Under the pieces are notes generated by a model that ran no database searches, was not told the DNA's origin, and saw only the letters and a list, made by a program, of their open reading frames with translations. Shown one piece after another: positions 35,014-44,100 of a stretch of DNA of 64,000 bases (its first letter is position 1; each line of letters opens with the position of its first letter). Source of the stretch: RFSX01 sp964591455. Lineage in GTDB: Bacteria > Bacteroidota > Bacteroidia > Chitinophagales > Saprospiraceae. The DNA lies in NCBI GenBank assembly GCA_964591455.1, contig CAZQDZ010000026.1, positions 1-64,000 on the forward strand, given 5' to 3'. A program made the translations under genes and the position numbers.

Positions 35014-35327
35014 ATGGCAATATTTCTACTGCTCATTTTCGAGATAATCCTTGGTGCTGTACACATTCTAGCAGCCATCTGGAAATACTCAAAGAAAGAA
35101 AAACCAGCAGCTTACTATGGAGACTTGGAGAAGTATGGCGCTATGGTTGTGGGCTACTTTGGCATATGGTGGGTAGCAAGCATGCTGCCTGTGGATTGGA
35201 TGAGTAATGATTGGGGTATTCTCTGGATCATCCCCTTTTTCTTCATCGTCCCTTTTTAATAGGAGCCTACTTCTGGTATATTTCAAATAAAGAAAACTAT
35301 GAAGAAATCGAAAAGCTGGTATTCTGA
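35014..35327 (+). CDS. Three-helix membrane protein interrupted by a -1 frameshift at CCCTTTT
   Basis: The zero frame gives 81 residues (35014-35259) and stops inside a third hydrophobic helix (WGILWIIPFFFIVPF). Stepping back one base at CCCTTTT (35250-35256) continues the helix at once (LIGAYFWYIS) and adds 23 residues, ending in NYEEIEKLVF at 35327, for a total of about 104. The heptamer sits in the X XXY YYZ phase used for programmed -1 frameshifting, with TAA next. A lost T in a homopolymer (sequencing error or mutation) is the simpler alternative. The first helix and a charged KYSKKEK loop are normal. The function is unknown; a GbsR-type site precedes the gene. Confidence 0.65.
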
Positions 35328-35343
35328 CTATTTTTTTTGATAT

Positions 35344-35369
35344 GAACTTTCAATATTTTCTAAAACTTT
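35344..35369. promoter_or_regulatory. Third GbsR-type site, upstream of the 129-residue membrane protein
   Basis: GAACTTT, 12 nt, AAACTTT, ending 6 nt before the ATG at 35376. The block shares most bases with the site at 34973-34998, including TTTTTTTGATAT on its left side. This suggests duplication of a regulatory unit. Confidence 0.55.
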
Positions 35370-35375
35370 TAAATA

Positions 35376-35765
35376 ATGAACATGAACTACCTACTTACAA
35401 CCTATCTGCTTTACATCGCCATCAGTATGATGATGACTATTTGGGTGGGAAGAACACTCTTTGTGAGTGGCAAAGTATTCTTGATGGAAATATTCAAGAA
35501 TGATGAACTGCTAGTCAATTCAATCAACAAATTATTACTCATAGGATTCTATCTCATCAATCTTGGCTACCTCTTACAAAATGTCACAGGCAGAAGTAAA
35601 ATTTTGACAGCAGTTGATAGTATAGAAATGCTCAGTGAGAAGATTGGCGTTATGGCAGTAGTACTTGGAATAGTTCACTTTGTAAATCTTTTTATTCTTT
35701 TCCAACTACGATCCAGATCCAAGAAGAATCATACAATCAGCGAACCTATTACGACCAACTCTTAA
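35376..35765 (+). CDS. Small membrane protein in the GbsR module
   Basis: The 129-residue protein has three likely membrane helices (about 5-27, 51-68 and 90-110) and a basic tail (RSRSKKNH). It contains no recognised family motif. A second in-frame ATG two codons later is an equally good start. It is preceded by a GbsR-type site and followed after 15 bp by the DCC-type gene, so it probably leads the downstream transcript. It may work in the membrane with the neighbouring gene products; this rests on position only. Confidence 0.75.
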   Translation: MNMNYLLTTYLLYIAISMMMTIWVGRTLFVSGKVFLMEIFKNDELLVNSINKLLLIGFYLINLGYLLQNVTGRSKILTAVDSIEMLSEKIGVMAVVLGIVHFVNLFILFQLRSRSKKNHTISEPITTNS

Positions 35766-35780
35766 TCTAAATTCTTAGTT

Positions 35781-36617
35781 ATGCTCACAAATCACAGACT
35801 ACTAATAGACCAGGACTGCCCCTTGTGCCGATTCTATAGTAACGCCTTTGTCAGATTAGCATGGACGGATGCAGCCTGTGCTATCCCCTATCAGAGCGAA
35901 GAAGCTATGCAATTCAAGACCATAGATCAAGAAAGAGCACGGAATGAAATAGCGTTGTTAGACTTAGAAACTGGCAAGACTACCTATGGCGTCTCATCTC
36001 TTATAAAAATTCTAACTCATGATAAAAATTGGTTAAATTACTTATTGCACTTTCCACCTGTATACTTTCTTCTTACTATACTCTACAAATTCATCTCATA
36101 TAACAGAAAGGTTATAGCCCCTTACGCCTGCCAGACTTCTAGTCGCTCATGCAATCCAGATTTTAATCTAAGTTACAGATGGGCATATATCATTTTCGTC
36201 GCACTAGCCACTGCCATCATAGTCAACAACTTCACAAGCTTTCTATTTCCTCACTTTGGTTGGCCTCACAATCTTACTACAGAGATGATTATCTGTTTTG
36301 GTCAAATGACCTGGCAGAGCATAGCAGCTTATTTTATCACGAATAGAAACAAAGTTACTTATCTGGGAAATATGTCTACTGTATCCATGCTAGGGGCCTT
36401 GCTACTGCTGCCATCTATCCTACTAATGAATGTGGTCGATTTATCAGTCTACATTAAACTGGTCATGTTTTTCTCTGTAATCGGATTTATGTTTTTCGAG
36501 CATATAAGGCGATGTCATCTGCTTGGAATCAGCTCATGGATGACAGTCTCATGGGTCGCGTATAGAGTATCTGCCTTGTCTATTCTGATCTACTTAATTC
36601 ACTATAAGATAATATGA
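35781..36617 (+). CDS. DCC-type thiol-disulfide oxidoreductase-like domain fused to membrane helices
   Basis: The 278-residue protein begins with a DUF393/DCC domain: the signature DQDCPLC (residues 10-16) carries the CxxC pair and is followed by the thioredoxin-like pattern with IPYQSEEA and an ATGKTTYGV-like block (LETGKTTYGVSSLIKIL). From about residue 85 it becomes hydrophobic with five or so membrane segments, including AYIIFVALATAIIVNNF near 135. Most DCC proteins are shorter, so the membrane extension is notable. Its stop overlaps the next start by 4 nt (ATGA), showing tight coupling to the TIGR01777 gene. Confidence 0.85.
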   Translation: MLTNHRLLIDQDCPLCRFYSNAFVRLAWTDAACAIPYQSEEAMQFKTIDQERARNEIALLDLETGKTTYGVSSLIKILTHDKNWLNYLLHFPPVYFLLTILYKFISYNRKVIAPYACQTSSRSCNPDFNLSYRWAYIIFVALATAIIVNNFTSFLFPHFGWPHNLTTEMIICFGQMTWQSIAAYFITNRNKVTYLGNMSTVSMLGALLLLPSILLMNVVDLSVYIKLVMFFSVIGFMFFEHIRRCHLLGISSWMTVSWVAYRVSALSILIYLIHYKII

Positions 36618-37516
36618 GGATGAGCAAAAAAATAGTCATAGCAGGTGGCTCAGGATTTCTGGGTCAGGCGTTAGAAAATCACTTCAAAAGTCTAGGATGG
36701 ACGGTAAGCATACTTACACGTAATCCAAAGCAGAAGAATCACATAGCCTGGAATGGGCAAGAGTTAGGTTCATGGTCCAAGTATCTTAATGGCAGCGACG
36801 TACTTATCAATCTCTGTGGTCAATCAGTAGACTGTAGGTATACAGCTGAAAATAAAAAAAGGATTCTGGATTCTAGAATTATTCCCACCCACTTACTAAA
36901 CCAAGCAATGCGCCAATGCTCAAATCCGCCTACACTATTTCTCAATGCCAGTAGCTCTACAGTATACATACATTCTGAACACTCACCCATGACCGAAAAA
37001 GAAGGCGTAATAGGTCTAGACTTTTCCATGTCAATTGTCAGAGCCTGGGAAGACGCCTTCTTCCAGGAGGAAATAGAAGGCATTAGAAAAGTCTCTCTAA
37101 GAACCAGCATAGTCCTAGGCAAAAACGGAGGTGCTTGGCCTAAACTCAAGAAGATTATCAAGCTAGGACTAGGCGGAAAACAAGGCAACGGCACACAAAT
37201 GGTATCATGGATAAGTGAAAGTGATTTCTGCAGATCTATAGAGCATATCATCAACACCAAATATCTAGAAGGACCAATCAATATCACTAGCCCATCTGCA
37301 ATTTCCAATCAGAAATTCATGAGAATATTAAGTGAACACTTGAAACCACTTCTAAGAATCCCTCAACCTAAATGGCTATTAGAATTGGGTGCTGTACTCA
37401 TGAGGACTGAAGCAGAATTATTACTGAAGAGCCGCTATGTTATGCCAGAGAGACTTATGAAATCAAACTTTGAATTTGAGCATGTAAATGTGGAGGATTT
37501 ATTTCCTGCCAATTGA
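36614..37516 (+). CDS. TIGR01777 family NAD(P)-dependent epimerase-like protein
   Basis: The 300-residue SDR-superfamily protein shows a Rossmann signature IAGGSGFLGQAL near residue 8, VLINLCGQSVDCRYT near 65 and KKRILDSRIIPTHLL near 85. SLRTSIVLGKNGGAWPKL near 155 and ISESDFCRSIEHII near 205 are family blocks, and a DUF1731-like C-terminal piece (ELGAVLMRTEAELLLKSR) closes it. Family members (also human SDR39U1) have no established reaction. The gene overlaps the DCC gene by 4 nt. A second ATG two codons later is also possible. Confidence 0.93.
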   Translation: MRMSKKIVIAGGSGFLGQALENHFKSLGWTVSILTRNPKQKNHIAWNGQELGSWSKYLNGSDVLINLCGQSVDCRYTAENKKRILDSRIIPTHLLNQAMRQCSNPPTLFLNASSSTVYIHSEHSPMTEKEGVIGLDFSMSIVRAWEDAFFQEEIEGIRKVSLRTSIVLGKNGGAWPKLKKIIKLGLGGKQGNGTQMVSWISESDFCRSIEHIINTKYLEGPINITSPSAISNQKFMRILSEHLKPLLRIPQPKWLLELGAVLMRTEAELLLKSRYVMPERLMKSNFEFEHVNVEDLFPAN

Positions 37517-37577
37517 ACTACACTAAGTCATAATTCAATGAAATCTCCATAAGGTCAATTTGATAAATACAACAGTT

Positions 37578-38312
37578 ATGAAATTTCTAAAGAATCATCC
37601 CTTCTCCGTAAGCGCCTTTTTTGACAGGTCAACTGTATTGGCTTTTGCTGTGGATAAAGCACAAATCCAGCCTTTAATTCCAGATTGCCTTGAGCTGGAC
37701 ACATGGCAAGAAAAATGGGCTTTTATCGCAGTAGCTCTTGTCCAAACCAAAAATCTCAGACCTAAAGGGACACCTAAATTATTAGGTAATGATTTTTTCT
37801 TGATTGGTTATAGAATATTTGTAAGATATAAAACTACCTATGGTAAACGCCTACGTGGATTGTATATCATAAAATCAGAAACTGACAAAAAGAAAATGGC
37901 CTTTTGGGGCAACATATTTACCCATTATAATTATACGACAACAGATATAAGTATACTAGAAAACAATGATTCGAGTACATATACTTCCACAAAATCAAAT
38001 TTTCATTTTGCAATAAATAAACACAGCACAGAAGCCACTTTACCCTCACAATCTCCATTTACACAATGGAAAGAAGCACGAAGATTTTCAGGACCACTGC
38101 CCTTCACCTTTACTTATAATGAAGATGAAAATTCAGTTCTTATTATTGAAGGAGTTCGGACAAACTGGAAACCAAAACCCATAGAAGTAATGAATTACAA
38201 TTTCGAATTTTTAGATAATCTAAATCTTAAAAATATGGTTCTTGCTAATGCCTTTGAAATAACGAACATTCCCTATCTCTGGAAAAAAGGAATAAGAGAC
38301 AAATGGATATAA
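37578..38312 (+). CDS. DUF2071-like protein
   Basis: The 244-residue protein is started at the ATG at 37578 rather than a TTG 18 nt upstream. The block AFAVDKAQIQPLIPDCLELDT at residues 22-42 (in two pieces) and GYRIFVRYKTTYGKRLRGLY near 90 match DUF2071, a family with an acetoacetate-decarboxylase-like fold and unknown reaction. There is no signal peptide. It lies 61 bp after the TIGR01777 gene and overlaps the next gene by 10 nt, so it belongs to the same operon. Confidence 0.75.
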   Translation: MKFLKNHPFSVSAFFDRSTVLAFAVDKAQIQPLIPDCLELDTWQEKWAFIAVALVQTKNLRPKGTPKLLGNDFFLIGYRIFVRYKTTYGKRLRGLYIIKSETDKKKMAFWGNIFTHYNYTTTDISILENNDSSTYTSTKSNFHFAINKHSTEATLPSQSPFTQWKEARRFSGPLPFTFTYNEDENSVLIIEGVRTNWKPKPIEVMNYNFEFLDNLNLKNMVLANAFEITNIPYLWKKGIRDKWI

Positions 38313-39052
38313 ATAGAAAACCCCTCCAAGGTGTTCTCAATATTTTGGATTTTAATAGGCACTTTTATTATTATGGAATTACTGCATTGGCCTTTCTACT
38401 GTTGATTACTAATATAATTAATCTACCTAGTGTCATTAGTGTTTTGCTAGTCATCGGATTTGCCTATGGCCTGCTAATGCCCCTTATTGTTTCAGCCTAC
38501 GTCTACGATTTATCTGGATACTATTCACTTGGGTGGATGGATGACTTGATAGACAATAAATCAGAATCATTTAATCTTGTAAATATCAATGCTGGTTTTG
38601 ACGAAACAAGTTATCTGGTTAAGCATAAATTTCCAAATGCCGACTTACAAGTATATGACTTCTACAATGAATGCATACATACAGAACCTGCCATCATTCG
38701 GGCAAGAAAAGTAAGTCTGGTCTATCCTAATACAATAGCAATAAAATCTAATCATATTCCAAATAATGATGATTCCGTAGATATAATATTTCTCCTTTCT
38801 TCTGTCCATGAAATCAGAGAATTCGAAGAGAAAGTTGACTTTCTAAAGGAATGTAAACGTATATGTAAACCTGACGGAAAAGTTATAATGGTAGAGCACC
38901 TACGTGACGTGCCTAATTTTTTAGCATTCACAATCGGATTCAATCATTTCTTTTCTAGAAAGGTATGGAAGGATTCTTGTACTCAAGCTGGATTTGCTTC
39001 TGTAGTAGAGAAGAAATTTACACCATTCATGTCAATATTCGAATGCAGGTAA
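38303..39052 (+). CDS. Membrane-anchored class I SAM-dependent methyltransferase
   Basis: The 249-residue protein has two N-terminal membrane helices (about 23-42 and 46-68) followed by a methyltransferase-like domain: LVNINAGFDETSYLV in the place of motif I, VDIIFLLSSVHEIRE for motif IV and ICKPDGKVIMVEHLRD for motif VI. The glycine-rich motif I is degenerate, so activity should be tested before it is assumed. A lipid or other membrane-embedded substrate is inferred from the helices. It overlaps the DUF2071 gene by 10 nt and ends the module. Confidence 0.8.
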   Translation: MDINRKPLQGVLNILDFNRHFYYYGITALAFLLLITNIINLPSVISVLLVIGFAYGLLMPLIVSAYVYDLSGYYSLGWMDDLIDNKSESFNLVNINAGFDETSYLVKHKFPNADLQVYDFYNECIHTEPAIIRARKVSLVYPNTIAIKSNHIPNNDDSVDIIFLLSSVHEIREFEEKVDFLKECKRICKPDGKVIMVEHLRDVPNFLAFTIGFNHFFSRKVWKDSCTQAGFASVVEKKFTPFMSIFECR

Positions 39053-39217
39053 TAATCTCACACATTAGTGCATTATAAGCATCACTAAGACTGTACTCAG
39101 TAACACTTTGTTTCCATCTTTGTTAGAATATTCTTAAAACTCATTTTCCTAACTTTAATCTATTAACTTTATGAAGATAGCCTCATTAATTCATCTTAAT
39201 AACTAAATCATTTTATT

Positions 39218-39967
39218 ATGAAAACTTCTATTTCAATTTTCATTTTCGTGCTATTCGTAACAAGTCTCACTGCACAAAGAGGAGATAATCATATCAAGCT
39301 TTCTCACAACATCACTAGTCAAACCAAAGACGTTTCTGACTTCTCAAAACTAGATATTAGTGAGGATTTTAAGGTATTCCTGCAATTCTCTGAAACAAAA
39401 GAAGAAGTTGTCATAGAGGCGAATGAAAATTTGCATGAATTGATTAATGTGGAAAAAAATGGCAAAACCCTAAAGATTAGTACTAACTCTTATTCTTATA
39501 GCTATGATAGTCGTAATGATAAAAATGGAAGTGCTAAAGAAAAATTAGTCGCTTATATAACGGTAAAAGAACTGACCAAAGTGAAAGCTGACGAAGACGT
39601 GATTATAGAAATGCAAGGGAAGTTATATTCAGATAATTTGACGATTTCCTTAAATGAAGATTCAGAAATGAGTGGAGATTTAGAAGTCCAAAATTTAATT
39701 GTGGATTTAGATGAGGATTCCATCCTAGACATCAAAGGCAGTGCTGAACAGATGGATGTGAAAGCGACAGAGGATAGTATTATCAAGAGTTATGATTTTG
39801 TAGTTGGTGACTTGAAGATATATCTAGATGAAGATTCTAAAGCAAAACTAACCGTCAACGGAGAAATAGACCTTCGAGCTAAAGAGGACAGTTATTTTAA
39901 GCACAAAGGAAACGGGAAATTTATAAGAAAAAAACTCACTGGAGACTCCAAGATTAAGTCTTGGTAA
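39218..39967 (+). CDS. Exported GIN-domain (DUF2807) protein
   Basis: The 249-residue protein has a signal peptide (residues 1-20, MKTSISIFIFVLFVTSLTAQ). A head GIN domain follows: VSDFSKLDISEDFKVFLQF near residue 40 and ENLHELINVEKNGKTLKIST near 70. The C-terminal half is a regular right-handed beta-helix-like repeat with alternating short strands, each containing an EDS turn (NEDSEM, DEDSIL, TEDSII, DEDSKA, KEDSYF). Such proteins are common in Bacteroidota and may be surface or periplasmic; the role is unknown. Confidence 0.88.
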   Translation: MKTSISIFIFVLFVTSLTAQRGDNHIKLSHNITSQTKDVSDFSKLDISEDFKVFLQFSETKEEVVIEANENLHELINVEKNGKTLKISTNSYSYSYDSRNDKNGSAKEKLVAYITVKELTKVKADEDVIIEMQGKLYSDNLTISLNEDSEMSGDLEVQNLIVDLDEDSILDIKGSAEQMDVKATEDSIIKSYDFVVGDLKIYLDEDSKAKLTVNGEIDLRAKEDSYFKHKGNGKFIRKKLTGDSKIKSW

Positions 39968-40031
39968 TTTTCATTTTCTTTTCTTAGATCAAAGGTGTAT
40001 AGTCTCTAACAAATGTACACTTTGGACACCA

Positions 40032-40985
40032 TTATTTCTTTAACCCTATCTCTCTCAATCTCTCATCCAGATACTCTCCTGCAGTAATTGGGTCATAGCC
40101 CAATGGACGTTCGTCAGTAATACAATTGTCAAGACAATTTAGTTGCATTTCGCTTCTTGGATGCAAGAAAAAAGGAATACTCAGTCTAGGCACGTGCCAC
40201 TGATGCTTAGGTGGATTAACCACTCTATGAGTTGTGGATTTGAGATAATTGTTGGTCAGTCTTTGAAGCATATCGCCAACATTTATGACAATCTCGTTCT
40301 CTTCTGGAGTGATATCTAGCCATTCATTGTCTGCATTGAGCAATTGTAGTCCTCCTGCTGAGGCACCCACAAGTAACGTAATCAGATTGATGTCTTCATG
40401 CTGCTCTGCTCTAATGGCCGACTTAGGCTCATGCGTAATTGGCGGATAATGTATGGTCCTAAGTATGGAATTGCCCTCTACGATGTATTTATCAAAATAT
40501 CCTTCTTCTAGCTCTAGATAAATAGCGATGGCTCTCAATAGATGAGATCCTGAGGTCTCAAAAGCTTTATAAAGCTGCTCAGATAGCTCACTGAATTCAG
40601 GCACATCATCCACCCATACATTGTCAGGGTATTCAGTTTTTCTTGGATGTTCGGCAGCTACATATTGGCCGATTTGGAAAAATTCCTTCAAATCAGCGAC
40701 TTTAGACTGTTTAGCATGCTCGGTACCAAAAGCTGTATATCCTCTCTGGCCAGCCAATCCTTGTAGCAAATAACCTCTTTTCTTATCCACTGGTAAGGAG
40801 AAAAATCTCTTAGAAGCTGCATAAAAGTCCTCTACCAAGCTTTTTGGAACACCATGATTGGTTACGCCTACAAAGCCAACCTCATGAAAAGCCAATCCCA
40901 GCTTAGTTATGAACGCTTTTCGCTGTGCATCATCCCCGTTTATAAACAAGGATAAATCGACTACAGGTATGTTTCTTTTACTCAT
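40032..40985 (-). CDS. 2-oxoglutarate/Fe(II)-type oxygenase, isopenicillin N synthase family
   Basis: The start at 40985 (MSKRNIPVVDLSLF) fits the family N-terminus; longer TTG- or ATG-initiated frames add 12-23 unmatched residues. The 317-residue protein has the DIOX_N block AFHEVGFVGVTNHGVP and the iron triad His196, Asp198 (QHEDINLITLL) and His253 (TTHRVVNP), plus Arg267-x-Ser269 for the co-substrate carboxylate. It should be a cytosolic non-haem iron oxygenase. Bacterial members of this branch have unknown substrates, and antibiotic synthesis should not be assumed. No biosynthetic neighbours are present. Confidence 0.9.
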   Translation of the reverse strand: MSKRNIPVVDLSLFINGDDAQRKAFITKLGLAFHEVGFVGVTNHGVPKSLVEDFYAASKRFFSLPVDKKRGYLLQGLAGQRGYTAFGTEHAKQSKVADLKEFFQIGQYVAAEHPRKTEYPDNVWVDDVPEFSELSEQLYKAFETSGSHLLRAIAIYLELEEGYFDKYIVEGNSILRTIHYPPITHEPKSAIRAEQHEDINLITLLVGASAGGLQLLNADNEWLDITPEENEIVINVGDMLQRLTNNYLKSTTHRVVNPPKHQWHVPRLSIPFFLHPRSEMQLNCLDNCITDERPLGYDPITAGEYLDERLREIGLKK

Positions 40986-41198
40986 AAGACTTAGATTCAA
41001 GTAATTCATCCATTTCATGACAATTTTAAGGCCATTTTGTAACCTAAAACCCAAAAAATTAGCAATGATTCATACAAATAAGGTTTAAATTACGATTTTA
41101 AGCTAAATAATGTCCTTAGGAATAGGGGTTAGAAGCTTTTAAAATGTCCTTATTGTCAGAGGGTTTATAACAATTTAGACCATAGCTCAGAAAAAAGA

Positions 41199-44100
41199 AT
41201 GCCTGCACCCCTTAATCTAAAACTCTATCTCATTGGTGTATACCTATTTACATCTTTAGGGCAAGCATTTGGTCAAACTCAACCCATTTCCTTTACAGAC
41301 AATACCGATTTACTTAGAACAGACAACTTCAGCGGTGTTTGCATGGCTATTTCCGATATGGATGGAGATGGCAAAGATGACATCATCCGATATAATATTG
41401 GTCGTGTTCTTAATGTAGAATTTCAGAGAGGACAAAATCAAGACTTTGAACATCGAAATTTCGGTCCAATATCTACCTTCCCTGAGTGGGCTACCACAAT
41501 AGCTGATGTGGACAAAGATGGATATAACGATATTTTGGTCGGTGGGGCTTATGACAACATTAAACTCCTTTACAATTCTAATGGAACCTCGATTAGCAGC
41601 ACCAACATCGCCAATTCTAACATTTTCGTGCAAGGAACAAACTTCGTAGACATAGATAATGATGGCTGGGTAGACATCTTCGCCTGCGATGATGATGCAG
41701 AAAGCAGAAAGTATACTAATGATGGGTCTGGCAGCTTCGATTTCAACTCCAGATTAATAGATACGAGAACGACGCCTGCAAGTGACAATTCGGGTAATTA
41801 TGCAAGCGCTTGGATAGATTATGATAATGACGATGATTTGGATTTGTACATTTCCAAATGTAGAATGTCAGCTAACAGTCCAACTGACCCGCGACGCGTC
41901 AATCAATTATTCAGAAATAATGGAAATGGCAGTTATACCAATGTGGCCGCTCAGGCTCGAATGGATATAGGTGCTCAGACTTGGCTTACAGAATTTGCAG
42001 ACATAGATAATGACGGAGACTTAGATGCCTTTGTGGCTAACCACTTCGAGGCGTCACAACTTATGATTAATGATGGCAATGGTCGCTTTACTGATGCTAC
42101 CTCAGACAGTGGCCTACTACCTACCTTGGGTGGCAACATCACTATCATTCAGGCAGTGTTCGAGGATTTCAATAACGATGGTTATGTGGATTTGCTCGTA
42201 TCAGGGACCAACCATTTCCTTTTCTACAATGATGGAGACGGAACCTTCAGTAGGACTAATCCACTGGGCTCTCAGCAGATTGAGTCATTTGCAGTAGGAG
42301 ATTTAAATAGTGATGGATTTATAGACATCTATGCTGGCTACGCCGACCTGTTCACTGATCCCAGCAATATACCAGATGCCATGTTTACCAATGATGGCAA
42401 TAACAACAACTATCTAGCAGTAAGGCTAGAAGGGCGAGTTAGTAATATCAATGGTATAGGCGCAAAAATTAAGATAACTGGCTCATTCGGTGAGCAAATG
42501 AGAAATGTACAAGCTGGACAAGGTTATGGTGTACATCATTCCTTTACTAAACATTTTGGATTAGGCTCTTCAAATGCAGTTTCTAGAATAGAGGTCACTT
42601 GGCCCAGCGGAATCCAGCAGACAATTAATAATCCACAGATAAATCAAAGCTTAGTCATTATAGAAGAATTGCCTTGTACTGGGGATGCGTGCAATGATGG
42701 GAACGACTGTACGATTAATGACAGGATGGATGACAATTGCGATTGTGTGGGGACACCAGTAGATGCGGATAACGATGGTGTATGTGATTCTGAAGATGTA
42801 TGTCCGGGCTCAGATGACAGATTTGATGCTGATAACGATGGTATACCTAATGGATGTGATTCTTGTCCTGGCCTGGATAATAGTCTGCTAGGCCAACCCT
42901 GCGACGATGGCGACCCTTGCACTACTGGAGAAAGATATGACCAAACATGTAATTGTACAGGTGGACAATTGCTGGATTCTGATAATGATGGGGTGTGTAA
43001 CCTCTCAGATGTATGCCCAGGTGAAGATGACAGACTAGATGATGACAATGACAATATCCCAGATGGTTGTGACAGTTGTCCTTCATTAGATAATAGATTA
43101 ATCGGTAGACCATGTGATGATGGCGATGATTGCACTACAGGAGAAACGTATGACAGCAATTGTGGATGCAATGGAGGCATATCTGTAGATGCTGATAACG
43201 ATGGCATCTGCGCAACCTTAGATGCAGATGACACTGATGCCTGTATACCAAATTCAGCTAATTGTACAGTAACACCTCCGCCACCACCTCCCCCACCTAC
43301 GACAAATCCAGGGGGTTGTAGCTTGATTGATTCTACAAGTTTTGAAAATAGCAATCTAGGTATCTGGATTGATGGCGGCGCGAATGCCCGTGTATTTGTG
43401 GATGGATCTGTAGCTGCTACCGGAACTCACAGTTATTATATTCATGACGATAATGGAGCAATCTCTTCCCTAACCACGCTACCGTTGCAGGCTTTAGGAA
43501 GTGATTTTATAAGTTTATCATTCTCTTTATTCCCATTTGCGGTAGAAACTGGTGATAGATTCCATTTAGAAATTACCACAGATGGTGTTAATTATCAGCT
43601 GATCCAAACTTATACGGAAGGAAATCAGCTCCGAGATAGAGTTAGATTTAATGAGACGACAACGATTAGTGGATTCACATTCACTAATTCCACAAGACTA
43701 AGATTAAGAAGTGAAACAGATAATACTGAAGACTATTTCATGTTTGATGATGTAGCGATTAGACTCTGTTCAGGTGGTGGTGTAACTAATTGCACACCAG
43801 GAGCGCTATGTAATGATAATAATGCCTGTACGACCGGAGAGCGATTTGATGCTAACTGCAACTGCACAGGCGGCCAACTCCAAGACTCAGATAATGATGG
43901 AATATGCGACGCTTTTGACAATTGTCCTAATTTCGATAATAGCCTCATAGGTACACCTTGTAATGATGGGGATCCTTGTACCGTAGGTGAAAGATATACC
44001 GCGAACTGCGGCTGTTCCGGTGGTGTGACTACAGATCAGGATAATGATGGCATCTGTGCCACACAGGATCCAGATGATCAGAATGCCTGCATCCCAAATC

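Noticed and set aside
40032..40985. Isopenicillin N synthase and beta-lactam synthesis
   Set aside because: Only the general non-haem iron oxygenase motifs are present; no nonribosomal peptide synthetase or other antibiotic gene is near.
40986..41054. N-terminal extension of the oxygenase
   Set aside because: The 23 extra residues do not resemble the family, and start from TTG; the ATG at 40985 leads directly into IPVVDL.
42677..43290. Regularly spaced repeats as a possible CRISPR array
   Set aside because: The period is codon-based, units are diverged, and the region is inside one long open frame encoding TSP3-like repeats.
42644..43354. 236-residue minus-strand ORF
   Set aside because: It is an antisense shadow of the Cys-rich repeats; its Ser/Pro/His periodicity comes from the coding-strand repeat.
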